Positions 8,563 to 17,421 of a DNA stretch of 64,000 nucleotides are shown piece by piece; positions within the stretch are counted from its first letter, which is position 1; each line of letters begins with the position of its first letter. Position numbers and translations under genes: made by a program. A model generated the notes under the pieces. The model was not told the origin of the DNA and did not search any database. It worked only from the letters and a program-made list of their open reading frames with translations. The DNA is from Methanofollis sp. W23 (GTDB lineage Archaea; Halobacteriota; Methanomicrobia; Methanomicrobiales; Methanofollaceae), in the NCBI RefSeq assembly GCF_017875325.1, contig NZ_JAGGMN010000001.1, forward strand, positions 1,054,001-1,118,000, written 5' to 3'.

Positions 8563-9933
8563 TCAGTTCTTGAAACTATGGATCGGCGCCGGGATCCTCC
8601 CGCCGCGGTTCACGAACGCCTCGCACCCAAACGGGTTGACCGCCTGGATCGGCGCATACCCGAGCAACCCCCCGAACTCCACGGTGTCGCCGAGATCTTT
8701 GCCGACGACCGGGATGAGACGGACGGCGGTCGTCTTCTGGTTGATCATCCCGATCGCCGCCTCGTCGGCAATCATGCCCGAGATGGTGGTCGCCGGGGTC
8801 GTGCCGGGGATCGCGATCATGTCCAGGCCGACCGAGCAGACGCAGGTCATGGCCTCCAGTTTCTCGATCGAGAGGGCCCCGCGGGTGACGGCGTCGATCA
8901 TCCCCTGGTCCTCGCTGACCGGGATGAACGCCCCGCTCAGTCCGCCGACAAACGAACTGGCCATCACTCCTCCTTTCTTCACCTGGTCGTTCAGGAGGGC
9001 GAGCGCCGCCGTGGTGCCTGGCGCACCCACCGACTCCAGCCCCATCTCCTCTAAGATGCCGGCGACGCTGTCGCCCACCGCCGGCGTCGGTGCAAGCGAG
9101 AGGTCGACGATCCCGAACGGCACCCCGAGCCTCTCCGAGGCCTCCCTGGCCACCAACTGCCCGACACGCGTCACTTTGAAGGCGGTCTTCTTCACGGTCT
9201 CGCAGAGCACCTCGAAGTTCTCGCCCTGCACATTCTCCAGGGCATGCTTCACGACGCCAGGCCCACTCACGCCCACGTTGATGACCGCGTCCGCCTCGGT
9301 CACGCCGTGGAAGGCTCCGGCCATGAAGGGGTTGTCGTCTGGAGCATTGCAGAAGACCACGAGTTTCGCACACCCGAGCGAGTTGTTCTCCTTCGTCGCT
9401 TCGGCCGTCTCCAGCACGATCTCGCCCATCAGTTTCACGGCGTCCATGTTGATCCCGGTCCTGGTCGAGCCGATATTCACCGAGCTGCAGACCCGCTCGG
9501 TCGAGGCGAGGGCTTCAGGGATGGACCTGATCAGGTTCTCGTCGGCCCTGGTCATGCCCTTGGAGACGAGGGCCGAGTAGCCGCCGAGGAAGTTTACCCC
9601 GGTCTCCTGTGCGGCGGCGTCAAGGGTCCGTGCGATCGTCACGAAGTCCTCAGGGCAGGTGCAGGCCCCGCCGCCCACCAGGGCGATCGGGGTGACTGAG
9701 ATGCGTTTGTTGACGATCGGGATCCCGTACTCGCGCTCGATCTCCTGGCCGGTCGAGACAAGGTCCCGTGCGACGCGGGTGATCTTTTCGTAGATATTCT
9801 GGTTCAGGGTGTCAAGGTCGGCATCGATGCAGTCGAGAAGACTGATGCCCATCGTGATGGTGCGGACATCCAGTTTCTCCTGCTCGATCATCGTGTTTGT
9901 CTCGTTGACCTCTAAGAGATTGATCATCGCCAC
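8563..9933 (-). CDS. UPF0210 (DUF711) family protein
   Basis: 456 residues, the family's usual length. The sequence carries the characteristic [13 protein letters not shown] near the N-terminus, a glycine-rich [13 protein letters not shown], and [23 protein letters not shown] near the C-terminus. The family forms a glycyl-radical-enzyme-like barrel, but its biochemical role is not known. It lies 5 bases downstream of the ACT-domain gene; this pair is conserved across bacteria and archaea, so the ACT protein probably senses an amino acid for it. An in-frame ATG at 9927 is an alternative start. Confidence 0.92.
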   Translation of the reverse strand: MAMINLLEVNETNTMIEQEKLDVRTITMGISLLDCIDADLDTLNQNIYEKITRVARDLVSTGQEIEREYGIPIVNKRISVTPIALVGGGACTCPEDFVTIARTLDAAAQETGVNFLGGYSALVSKGMTRADENLIRSIPEALASTERVCSSVNIGSTRTGINMDAVKLMGEIVLETAEATKENNSLGCAKLVVFCNAPDDNPFMAGAFHGVTEADAVINVGVSGPGVVKHALENVQGENFEVLCETVKKTAFKVTRVGQLVAREASERLGVPFGIVDLSLAPTPAVGDSVAGILEEMGLESVGAPGTTAALALLNDQVKKGGVMASSFVGGLSGAFIPVSEDQGMIDAVTRGALSIEKLEAMTCVCSVGLDMIAIPGTTPATTISGMIADEAAIGMINQKTTAVRLIPVVGKDLGDTVEFGGLLGYAPIQAVNPFGCEAFVNRGGRIPAPIHSFKN

Positions 9934-9938
9934 GCCTC

Positions 9939-10211
9939 TCAGATCCGGTGCATGCTGGTAAAGATGTCCTCACGCTGGCACCGGATCCTGACCCCGATCT
10001 CGTCGCCGAGCGTCTCCAGGTCACTCACCATCTCGCCAAACGGTTTCGATGACCTGCCGGTGTCGACGATCATCATCATATTGAAGTAGCCCTGCACGAT
10101 GGTCTGGGAGATGTCCTCGACGTTCACCTGGTTCTCGGCGAGGTAGGTGCAGACCTTCGCGATGATCCCGACGGTGTCTCTGCCTACGACTGTGATGATG
10201 GTTTTTTTCAT
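9939..10211 (-). CDS. ACT-domain protein (UPF0237)
   Basis: 90 residues making up one ACT domain: [20 protein letters not shown], then [23 protein letters not shown] domains bind amino acids and regulate a partner. It precedes the UPF0210 gene by 5 bases, a conserved operon. Its ATG overlaps the end of a candidate 56-codon reading frame (ATGA at 10208-10211). Confidence 0.9.
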   Translation of the reverse strand: MKKTIITVVGRDTVGIIAKVCTYLAENQVNVEDISQTIVQGYFNMMMIVDTGRSSKPFGEMVSDLETLGDEIGVRIRCQREDIFTSMHRI

Positions 10212-10378
10212 GCCCGGTCACGTCCTCTAGTAAGTTGGTCGTCTCTGGAGATTAATCTCGTTGGAAGGGGGGTCGGTGGGAGAGGTGGCGGTTCTGCTGT
10301 AACCAGGGCTGCGATCGTCGCGATGATGACGCCGTCAGTCGGAGTCTGAAAGAGATGCCCCGCTTTGTAGTCTGGCAA
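10208..10378 (-). CDS. Candidate small protein, TTG start, coupled to the ACT gene
   Basis: A possible 56-residue protein. Reading from TTG at 10378, preceded by GGAGAG with 6 bases spacing, gives a short hydrophobic segment (DGVIIATIAALVTAE) followed by a proline-rich tail and a stop that overlaps the ACT-domain ATG as ATGA. A TATA-like AAGATATATAGCC lies upstream on the same strand at about 10408-10420, which would place transcription start close to the ribosome binding site. No family is recognised. The overlap and the promoter spacing are the only support; it could equally be an untranslated leader. Confidence 0.33.
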   Translation of the reverse strand: MPDYKAGHLFQTPTDGVIIATIAALVTAEPPPLPPTPLPTRLISRDDQLTRGRDRA

Positions 10379-10469
10379 TGTTCGCTCTCCACAAAAAGAT
10401 TCAGACCGGCTATATATCTTAGAATCTTGATCCCATGCTACACGAAGGTCTCGCACGAAGACACCCCCC

Positions 10470-10677
10470 TCGTCTCATTGAGCATATCCCAAAACTCCCT
10501 GTGGCTTGAACATCGTCTTGAACTGAAGTCATTCCTTTCTGGAATTCTAAGCGCTATCCTCCACCGGGGAGCTTGCCACTCGAAGATCTTCGATCTTCGA
10601 GGAGCCCCCGGCAAGAAACTATGGGAAGGCACTTGAGTCGCGCTTACATCAAGAACGGTGAGGATTTCTACAAAGCC
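10470..10677 (+). repeat. Interspersed repeat copy, right end against clc gene
   Basis: This copy contains the module with ATCCCAAAACTCCCTG and ATCGTCTTGAACTGAAG, which is nearly duplicated at about 37625-37700. A GC-rich core interrupted by the palindrome CGAAGATCTTCGATCTTCGA (10581-10600) follows, then GGGAAGGCACTTGAGTCG and the right end TTTCTACAAAGCC (10665-10677). It ends ten bases before the stop codon of the convergent clc gene. The left terminal repeat is not recognisable. Confidence 0.65.
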
Positions 10678-10687
10678 AGAAGAACCC

Positions 10688-11797
10688 TCACCCCTTCTCA
10701 ATCAACACCACCCGCCGCGTCGCTACGTACCCCACCACCGTCGCGATCACCACCGCAGGCACGACATCCCACTGCAAAAACACCATCGCAAGCAGGACAA
10801 AGACCACCGACGGCATCTTCAGCACCGCGACGGTCATCCCGGACATGGCGGCGGGGACGGCGAGGGCGACTGGGATTGCAGGGGCGAGGAGAGTGGCGGC
10901 CATGCCGAGGGTGCCGCCGGCAAAGAAGAGCGGGAAGACCGGGCCGCCCTTGAAGACCGTGGCCATGCACCATGTGCTGGCCAGGATCTTCGCCGCGACG
11001 AGAGCGAGGAGCATGACCGCCCCCATCGCCGCCCCTTCGGTAAGCACGGTCTGAAACTCGTTCTGGCCTGAGAAGAGGACGAGCGGGGCGAGGGTGCCGA
11101 GGACACCGAGGCCCAGGCCCCCGAGGAGGCCGCGGAAAATTGGGCGGTCGGCGAGAGGGACGATGAGGCGGGAGAAGAGGTGGTAAGAATAGATGAAGCC
11201 CACCCCAGCCACGGCACCGACCAGACCGAGGACCGCCGCATAGACAAGGTCAACGGCGACGAAGGTGTAGGGCGGGACCGGGTACAGGGCGCCGGGCGGG
11301 CCGGTGAGGAGAAGATAGACCGCAAACCCTACGAGGGCCCCAAGGACCCCGACCGTCGAGAGGGCGCGGACACGCTCCTTCAGCCAGGCCACCCGGTCGC
11401 CGAGGCGGGTGCCCATCCCGCCGCCCATATCGACGGCGGCCACCTCGGGCCCCAGACTGGCGCCGCCGACGAGGGAGAGGTAGATGGTGAGCAGCCCGGC
11501 CGGGAGATACTGCGGCTCGAAGCGTCCGGTCTCCTTAAAGGTCGCAAGGGTCTCCTGGAGCAGCCCCACGTGGTCGTCGAAGAAGTGAAGGCAGAGCCCG
11601 ACCGCGAGCCCGCTGGCGGTGGTAAGGAGGAGGGTGTAGTACGGGACCGGGGCTGACTCAGGCCAGACCAGCGCCGCCCCTCCATACTGCACCGCAAGGA
11701 AGAACACCATCGCTCCTGCAGCGGCCACCCCAAGCAGGACGGCCGCGAGTGCGAAGCGCAGGGTCTGCCAGAGTGTGGCGATATCGTCTGGCGGCAT
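10688..11797 (-). CDS. ClC-family chloride channel or transporter
   Basis: 369 residues with about ten hydrophobic segments. The GGASLGPEVAAVDMG sequence near residue 115 is the ClC selectivity motif of the family branch with GxSLGPE; the position of the gating glutamate of exchange-type ClC proteins is leucine here. A second motif, GGPVFPLFFAGGTLGM, matches the GGxFxP filter region. Open sequence continues upstream to 12064 but is repeat DNA; the ATG at 11797 lies about 30 bases after a TATA box, so the message is nearly leaderless. It is shorter than bacterial ClC proteins and lacks CBS domains. Transport mode (channel or exchanger) is undetermined. Confidence 0.88.
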   Translation of the reverse strand: MPPDDIATLWQTLRFALAAVLLGVAAAGAMVFFLAVQYGGAALVWPESAPVPYYTLLLTTASGLAVGLCLHFFDDHVGLLQETLATFKETGRFEPQYLPAGLLTIYLSLVGGASLGPEVAAVDMGGGMGTRLGDRVAWLKERVRALSTVGVLGALVGFAVYLLLTGPPGALYPVPPYTFVAVDLVYAAVLGLVGAVAGVGFIYSYHLFSRLIVPLADRPIFRGLLGGLGLGVLGTLAPLVLFSGQNEFQTVLTEGAAMGAVMLLALVAAKILASTWCMATVFKGGPVFPLFFAGGTLGMAATLLAPAIPVALAVPAAMSGMTVAVLKMPSVVFVLLAMVFLQWDVVPAVVIATVVGYVATRRVVLIEKG

Positions 11798-11828
11798 CGG
11801 TCTGGCCAGGGGTGGGATGGTTATGGTG

Positions 11829-11839
11829 ATATTTATAGA
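11829..11839 (-). promoter_or_regulatory. TATA box of the ClC gene
   Basis: On the minus strand CTATAAATATC is a near-consensus archaeal TATA box. It lies about 32 bases before the ATG at 11797, leaving a leader of only a few bases. This decides the start codon of the ClC gene. Confidence 0.6.
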
Positions 11840-12019
11840 GGCGCGGGAGGAGCAGAAGATCTGATGGCTTCTCCAATCGACCTTGTGGATCCCTCCCTCG
11901 ATCGCGCTGGGGATTGCACCCCCGGACGAGAAACTCCGGGAAGACGGGTGACACACATTCTCTCCACAACAGATACGGGTTTCTACAGAGCCAATGAGGA
12001 AAAGATTTCCCAATTTCTG

Positions 12020-12255
12020 GGCTCTGTAGAAATCCACATGATAAATCTCTTTGGCGGGGGGCATGCCGCCCCCCGATCCCGCGCGCGAGCGAGCGAGAGG
12101 TGGTGGACAGTAAATTTCTCTTCAGATTCAGCGATTATGCCTTCCCGACCCCATCTTCATCCCGGGGGTCCGGGGGCAGCGCCCCCGGCCGAAGAGGTGG
12201 GAAGGCGGGCGACACACCATCCCCCCACACAAGAGACGAGGGTTTCTACAGAGCC
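12020..12255 (+). mobile_element. MITE-like element, 236 bp, perfect 13-bp terminal inverted repeats
   Basis: The left end GGCTCTGTAGAAA (12020-12032) and right end TTTCTACAGAGCC (12243-12255) are exact reverse complements. Flanks AATTTCTG and AATCCCTG agree at 6 of 8 bases, a decayed target duplication. Inside are a GGGGGGC-ATG-CCGCCCCCC hairpin, then CTTCCCGACCCCATC, a CCGGGGGTCCGGGGG... hairpin core and GGGAAGGCG. No coding capacity. An orphan right end, TTTCTACAGAGCC, lies at 11980-11992, so a second copy abuts it on the left, with 27 bases between. Confidence 0.8.
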
Positions 12256-12283
12256 AATCCCTGAACGTTGTAAAAACTCTCGT

Positions 12284-12455
12284 GGGCCCCGTAGAATTCC
12301 TCATGGCGGCTATCTCTCCGGGGGGCTGGGCCGCCCCCCCAAACCCCCCGCGTCAAGATTGGACGGGGAAGCGCAACCCCCTCATCATGGTCATTGATTA
12401 CTCCTCCCCTGCCCCATCGTCATCCAGGGGGTCCAGAGAGAGAGTTCCCGGCGTG
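12284..12455 (+). repeat. Right-truncated copy of the repeat family
   Basis: The left end GGGCCCCGTAGAATT is followed by the CCGGGGGGCTGGGCCGCCC hairpin, a GGACGGGGAAGCGCAACCC segment and a second core with CATCCAGGGGGTCCAG. No right terminal repeat is found before the HdeD-like gene, so the copy is truncated or decayed. Confidence 0.6.
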
Positions 12456-12619
12456 AGGATGAGGTGCCAAGGGGCGGCGATGACCTGTGTTCCTGCCCGC
12501 CGGTTTATCATGATGAACATGACCACGGGGTCTCGCCATACCATTCTCCACTCGAAAAGACAAGACATATCCCTTCTCCTGAGAGTGTAATTGGTACAAT
12601 TTTCCGGCACACCAGGACT

Positions 12620-13540
12620 ATGACCAGACTTGAAGAGTTCCTCGGACCCCTGGACCAGGGCATATGGGAAGTCGCCGTCCCCAAGGAGGCGGTGACCGAA
12701 CCGCTGGACGACGGATGGATACGTTCCAGGATCAACATCCCCTCCCCCGGCACCCTGGCCAGTTACCGGAAGGGAAACTACCACCTCCACGAGACCGCGA
12801 CCGAGTGGCGGGTCCATTACGACCGCTACGATCCCACCCGCCACCCGCTCCTCCACCTCATCGACGACGCCCCGCTCATCCTGATGATCGGCGAGACCTT
12901 CCTTGCCCTGGTCACCAACGCTCGCACCGCACGGAACGGCGAGACCACCCGTCTCGTCCTCGAAGGTCAGCGGCGGACCTGGCAGTTCATGGTCCTTGCC
13001 GGGTGTGCGGTGCTCCTCGCCGCCCTTGCCATCCTCGCCCGCCCCATCCCGCTCTTCGCCGCGGCCGTCTCGCTCCTCGTCCCCCTGCTCATCGCGGGCC
13101 TCGGCCTCCTCATCGTCGGGGGCGGGATCTCCCTCCACCCCCCGGGTGTCGCCTCGATGGGGAGCGTCTTCCTCGGGGTCTGCGTCGTGGCGCTGGGCTT
13201 CAGTTCGGCCTCCCTCCCGGTCACGCTCTGGACCATGATCATCTTCGTCGTCCTGGCCGTCTGGATGTGTGCCAGCGCCTTCGTCTCGTTCAGGCGCGTA
13301 TATCGGGAACGACGGAGCGTGCCAGAGGGTGTCTTCAAGCGCCTCGGTCTCGGGGTGCTCTCGCTCGTCCTGGGCTCGCTCATCGTCCTCGCCCCCCAGG
13401 CATTCCTGACCCTGATGCTCGACCTCCTGGCGCTGGTCCTCGTCGCCCTCGCTCTCGTCTTCATCGAGAACGGGGCCGAGTTGAGGCGGCGGATGGCCGG
13501 TACAAACACAGGTCGTCGGGCGGCAGGAACCGAAGCATGA
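12620..13540 (+). CDS. HdeD-like (DUF308) multi-pass membrane protein
   Basis: 306 residues. About 110 soluble residues at the N-terminus are followed by six hydrophobic segments in two groups of three. The repeated pattern of short loops with alanine/leucine/valine-rich helices (GVFKRLGLGVLSLVLGSLIV, then LALVLVALALVFIENGAEL) is that of DUF308/HdeD proteins; their archaeal function is unknown. The ATG at 12620 is chosen because upstream in-frame sequence to 12464 is repeat-derived and lacks a ribosome binding site. The soluble N-terminus is not recognised. Confidence 0.72.
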   Translation: MTRLEEFLGPLDQGIWEVAVPKEAVTEPLDDGWIRSRINIPSPGTLASYRKGNYHLHETATEWRVHYDRYDPTRHPLLHLIDDAPLILMIGETFLALVTNARTARNGETTRLVLEGQRRTWQFMVLAGCAVLLAALAILARPIPLFAAAVSLLVPLLIAGLGLLIVGGGISLHPPGVASMGSVFLGVCVVALGFSSASLPVTLWTMIIFVVLAVWMCASAFVSFRRVYRERRSVPEGVFKRLGLGVLSLVLGSLIVLAPQAFLTLMLDLLALVLVALALVFIENGAELRRRMAGTNTGRRAAGTEA

Positions 13541-14196
13541 GGTGTGTTGGCCGCGTCATGAACAATTTTCGTCGAGAATGAAAAGTAGCAGGGGTCATGA
13601 TATACCCCCTGCCTTCCCCCCAACCGTCATTCCTGGGATCCTGGCAGCACTCGCCCCCGGCAAGGATCCACGGGAAGACGGTCCAGTCACGCTCACACCG
13701 AAGTCATCCCAAAACTCTCCAGCCCTCTTCCTCACCAATGAAGAGCGATAGATGATCATGGAGAGATTCCTGCTTCTTCATCGCACACCCATGCATTCAT
13801 CGCCTTCCCTCATCACCGCGCTGGGGGCTCCGCCCCCAGACCCCCAGGATGGCAATAGGGTCGGGAAGGCAGCGAGTAGCCATGAAGAGGGGCTGCGATC
13901 CCACGCCAATCTTCATCGGCGGGGAGTCTCGGGGGGCGGCCAAGCCCCCCGGCGGAGGATAGGGTCCGGAATTCTTGGAAGGAAGCACGTCGGTTCGAAG
14001 GGATGTTCACCCGAAGAGAGTTTTGAGATATGCTCACCATGAATCGGTAGGGGCCTCTACAGGGCGGTGTATTCACCATTCTTACTGTTCCCGCATGCCG
14101 ATCCATCCCGTGACACCCGTGACACCGCGAAAGTCATGAGTCGAGGATGTCTCCTTCTCGAAACCCATATCTCCCCTCCCGCCAAGGAGGGTAACA
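13541..14196. repeat. Intergenic repeat mosaic
   Basis: Recognisable pieces are CACTCGCCCCCGGCAAGG (13650s); CATCCCAAAACTCTCCAGCC near 13708 with the CTTCTTCATCGCACACC segment shared with 61390-61500; a reversed GC core GGGGGCTCCGCCCCCAGACC near 13825; the CGGGGGGCGGCCAAGCCCCC hairpin near 13930; and a degenerate end CTCTACAGGGC near 14056. No complete pair of terminal repeats is visible, so it is probably several nested, decayed copies. No gene seen before cls. Confidence 0.6.
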
Positions 14197-15627
14197 ATGG
14201 ACTGGTCACTCATCCTCAGCGTGATCCTCCTCTTCAACATCCTCTTTGCCATCGCCGTCGTCTTCTTTGAACGAAAAAATCCCACCGCCGCCCTTGCATG
14301 GCTGATGGTCCTCTTCCTCCTGCCCCCGCTCGGGTTTGCCCTGTACCTTGTCTTCGGGCAGAACTTCACCAGACAGAAGATGTTCACCCTCAAGGAGGCG
14401 GGTGACCACTACCTCAAAGGGCTCTTCGAGGAGCAACACCAGGACCTCGTCGACCGCGGCTTCAGGTTCGCAAACCCAGCGGCAGAACGGTACCGCGACA
14501 CCATCCTTGCCCTCCTCAGGAACAACCAGGCGCTCGTGACCGAGAAGAACGAGGTCGAGGTCTACACCGACGGAAAAGAAAAGTTCGCCGCCCTCTTCGA
14601 GGCCATCAGGGGGGCACGCCACCATGTCCACCTGGAATATTTCATCGTCAACAACGACGACCTTGGGCGGGCGGTCGTCCACGCTCTCGCGGAGAAGGCG
14701 AAGGAAGGCGTCGAAGTCCGTCTCCTCTTCGACGCCGTCGGCACGCGTGCCGGTGGGGGATCGAAGGAAGTCTTTCATGAACTGACCGATGCAGGCGGGG
14801 AGATCGGGGTCTTCTTCCCCTCGCTGTACCGGGTGAACTACCGCAACCACCGAAAGATTGCGGTCATCGACGGGGCGGTCGGGTTCATCGGCGGGTTCAA
14901 TATCGGCGACGAGTACCTGGGCAAGGGCCCGCTCGGCTACTGGCGGGACACCGCGGTCAGGATCTCTGGGCGGGCCGTGAACCTCCTGCAACTGCGGTTC
15001 TTCCTCGACTGGAACCATGCGACCGGGGAGTACCGCGGCGATGATCCGATCTATTTCCCTGACCCTGACGTCGCCGGCACCGTCCCGCTCCAGGTCGTCT
15101 CTGGTGGGCCTGACACCAGGTGGAGCCCGATCAAGGAAGGCTATATCAAATTGATCAACTCGGCCAGGGAGTCGGTGTACATCCAGAGCCCGTACTTCAT
15201 CCCTGACGAGAGCGTCACCGACGCCCTCCGCCTCGCGGCGCTCTCAGGCGTCGACGTGCGGGTGATGATCCCGTGCAAGCCTGACCATCCGTTTGTCTAC
15301 TGGGCCAGTCTCTCCTTTGTCGGCGACCTCCTCGACGCCGGGGTGCGGGCCTACACCTATGATCACGGTTTCCTCCATGCCAAGACGATCGTCGTCGACG
15401 GCACGGCCGGATCGGTGGGGAGCGCCAACTGGGATGTGCGGAGTTTCAGGCTGAACTTCGAGGCGAACGTCTTCTTCTACGACGCAGAGGTGGGGGGCGA
15501 GATGAAGAAGCGGTTTGTCCAGGACCTTGAAGTCTGCACCGAGATCACGCCGGAACGCTATGCCGACCGCCCCCGCGGGGTCAGGATGAAGGAGTCGGTC
15601 TCCAGGCTCTTCTCGCCGCTTGGGTAG
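14197..15627 (+). CDS. cls: Cardiolipin synthase-type phospholipase D enzyme
   Basis: 476 residues, the family length. Two N-terminal transmembrane helices (about 2-22 and 34-53, PLD nuclease N-terminal type) precede two HKD motifs: HRKIAVIDGAVGFIGG beginning at residue 218 and HAKTIVVDGTAGSVGSANWD beginning at residue 394. These give the phosphatidyl-transfer active site, so the enzyme probably makes cardiolipin-type archaeal lipids from two glycerophospho-archaeols; that substrate is inferred. AAGGAGGGTAACA directly before the ATG is a strong ribosome binding site. No partner genes in the operon. Confidence 0.93.
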   Translation: MDWSLILSVILLFNILFAIAVVFFERKNPTAALAWLMVLFLLPPLGFALYLVFGQNFTRQKMFTLKEAGDHYLKGLFEEQHQDLVDRGFRFANPAAERYRDTILALLRNNQALVTEKNEVEVYTDGKEKFAALFEAIRGARHHVHLEYFIVNNDDLGRAVVHALAEKAKEGVEVRLLFDAVGTRAGGGSKEVFHELTDAGGEIGVFFPSLYRVNYRNHRKIAVIDGAVGFIGGFNIGDEYLGKGPLGYWRDTAVRISGRAVNLLQLRFFLDWNHATGEYRGDDPIYFPDPDVAGTVPLQVVSGGPDTRWSPIKEGYIKLINSARESVYIQSPYFIPDESVTDALRLAALSGVDVRVMIPCKPDHPFVYWASLSFVGDLLDAGVRAYTYDHGFLHAKTIVVDGTAGSVGSANWDVRSFRLNFEANVFFYDAEVGGEMKKRFVQDLEVCTEITPERYADRPRGVRMKESVSRLFSPLG

Positions 15628-15862
15628 GGAGAGGATTGTAAGACGGTACCTCTTTAGGACCCCTCTCTTCCTCTCCCTGGGTGGAGGGCCGGGCGCGAAC
15701 CATCAAGGTAGATAGGATGTGACCTGAATGTACCGCCCTTGATCAAATAGCATCTTCCCCGCATCTTCGCACGAGAGAGACCGGTCGCTCCCCGGCCCCT
15801 CACGCCCCGGACATGAAGAAGGGCCGCCATTTAAGTGATGACAGGACACTCGTTCCATCCAG

Positions 15863-16660
15863 ATGATGACCGACCCCGCCTCGTTCTTCATGGCCTTCGG
15901 GCTGACCCTGCTTGCCGGGCTCTCGACCGGCCTTGGGAGCCTGATGGTCTTTTTTACCAGGCGGACGAGCACCCGTTTTCTCTCTGCCGCCCTTGGGTTC
16001 TCGGCCGGGGTGATGCTTTTCGTCTCCTTTGTCGAACTCTTTTCCGGCGCCATGGAGGTCGCCGGGCCACCGGCCGCGACCTTCGCCTTCTTCTGCGGTG
16101 TGGGGGTCATCGCCCTCGTCGACCGGCTCGTCCCCTATCCCCAGAACCCGCATGAGGTACGGAAGGTCGAGGCACTCGATGGGGAGATAGACAAGGGGGA
16201 AAAGGAGGCGGAGGGGCTGTACCGCACCGGGCTCCTCACCGCCGCGGCGATCGCTCTTCACAACGTCCCCGAAGGAATGGCCACCTTCTCAGGCGCCCTC
16301 CTCGACCCTGGCATAGGGGTGGCGATCGCGGTGGCCATCGCGATCCACAACATCCCTGAAGGGATCGCCGTCTCGGTGCCGATCTATTACGCGACCCGGA
16401 GCAGGCGGACGGCATTCCTGTACTCCCTCCTCTCAGGGCTTGCCGAACCTGCCGGGGCGGTCGTCGCCTTCCTCCTCCTCCTCCCCTATCTCAGTGGAGC
16501 GGTGCTCGGCCTCCTCTTTGCGGCGGTCGCCGGGATCATGGTCTTCGTCGCCGTCGACGAACTCCTGCCCGCGGCCAGGGAGTACGGGGAGGCGCACCTC
16601 TCAGTCTACGGCCTGGTCCTCGGGATGGCGGTGATGGCCGGGGTGCTGCTGGTGGTCTGA
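15863..16660 (+). CDS. ZIP-family metal transporter (ZupT-like)
   Basis: 265 residues with eight predicted helices. The two metal-binding helices carry ALHNVPEGMATF (about residue 132) and AIHNIPEGIAVS (about residue 160), the ZupT-type HNxPEG pairs, and SGLAEPAGA follows. A cytosolic loop between helices 3 and 4 is charged (EALDGEIDKGEKEAEG) rather than histidine-rich. The family imports Zn2+, Fe2+ or other divalent ions. A second, divergent ZIP gene lies at 33482. An ATG at 15866 is an alternative start. Confidence 0.92.
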   Translation: MMTDPASFFMAFGLTLLAGLSTGLGSLMVFFTRRTSTRFLSAALGFSAGVMLFVSFVELFSGAMEVAGPPAATFAFFCGVGVIALVDRLVPYPQNPHEVRKVEALDGEIDKGEKEAEGLYRTGLLTAAAIALHNVPEGMATFSGALLDPGIGVAIAVAIAIHNIPEGIAVSVPIYYATRSRRTAFLYSLLSGLAEPAGAVVAFLLLLPYLSGAVLGLLFAAVAGIMVFVAVDELLPAAREYGEAHLSVYGLVLGMAVMAGVLLVV

Positions 16661-16812
16661 ATATGATGCGGCACTCTCCACTCTCTCCTGTTCAGGCCTA
16701 TCCTCAAATCAGTCGAACCTCCCTTCGTCATTCCCAGGACCGAGACAGGGTGGGAAAAACCGTTTTTCCTGGCCCTGTAGAACCCCTCACCAGTTCCTGG
16801 TGCGAGCGTGAC

Positions 16813-17290
16813 TCACTCCCAGGCCTGCACGATGAGAGAGACAAAGAAGATGTATGGGACGATGAGCCAGTGGAAGGTCTGTACCGAGTACGCCACCATA
16901 TCAGGGTTGAGGTTGAAGACCACAGAGAGCCAGTCCCAGGAGATGAGGCCGCTTATGGCGATGCACCCGATGGCTCCCAGGGCCAGTCGGCTTTGTAGAA
17001 ACCCTCTGGATGGAACTCTCCGGCGGGGGGCTGGCCGCCCCCCGGGCCCCCCGCGACACGATAGGTCGAGGACGGCACCCTCTCGTCATGGTCCTCTATT
17101 CTGCCTTCTCGTTCTCATCGTGGTCTCGGGGGTCGGGGGAGCCGCGCCCCCGGTGAGATGATGGGGAAGGGGTGGTCTTCCCATTCGTGATCCTCATGAA
17201 GACCGGCGTCATAGTCCCGGTCTTCACCACGGTGATGACCCTCTTTGTCTTCACCTTCACCCTCGACCTCACCTGCACGATATTCTTCAC
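16813..17290 (-). pseudogene. Small membrane-protein gene broken by a repeat element
   Basis: Two coding fragments in normal codon use flank a repeat. The 5' part starts with GTG at 17290, seven bases after GAGGAG, and reads VKNIVQVRSRVKVKTKRV then TGTMTPVFMRITNGK up to about 17171. The 3' part, from about 16997 to the TGA at 16815-16813, reads LALGAIGCIAISGLIS, then FNLNPDMVAYSV and FHWLIVPYIFFVSLIVQAWE. It looks like two membrane segments of a protein C-terminus. The protein is not recognised. That both parts belong to one gene is inference from strand, order and the intervening element. Confidence 0.45.
16989..17171 (+). mobile_element. MITE-like element inserted in a membrane-protein gene
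   Basis: The left end GGCTTTGTAGAAA (16989-17001) is one base from the family terminal repeat. It is followed by the CGGGGGGCTGGCCGCCCCCC hairpin, CACGATAGGTCGAGGACGGC, CTGCCTTCTCG and a GTCGGGGGAGCC...CCCCCGG core. It ends at GATGATGGGGAAGG without the usual TTTCTACAGAGCC arm, so the right end is deleted together with any target duplication. Coding sequence resumes immediately on both sides on the minus strand. Confidence 0.6.
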
Positions 17291-17421
17291 ACACTCTCTC
17301 CTCGGGAGATTGCCGCAGGCGAAGAGCGGAGGGGCGGTACATGCGTGAGAATAGTGATCTACTCTTGCTGGCAGAGTCCCTCCGTGTATGATCTCATCTT
17401 TTTTCTTCTTCTGGCAGAGAC

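Noticed and set aside
11980-12255. CRISPR array from recurring hairpins
   Set aside because: Repeats are dispersed, of variable length and orientation, and lack regular unique spacers; no cas gene is present.
17172-17348. Hydrophobic plus-strand frame (VVFPFVILMKTG...)
   Set aside because: It is antisense to a minus-strand fragment that has a start codon with a ribosome binding site and better codon use; antisense of basic beta-rich sequence looks hydrophobic by chance.
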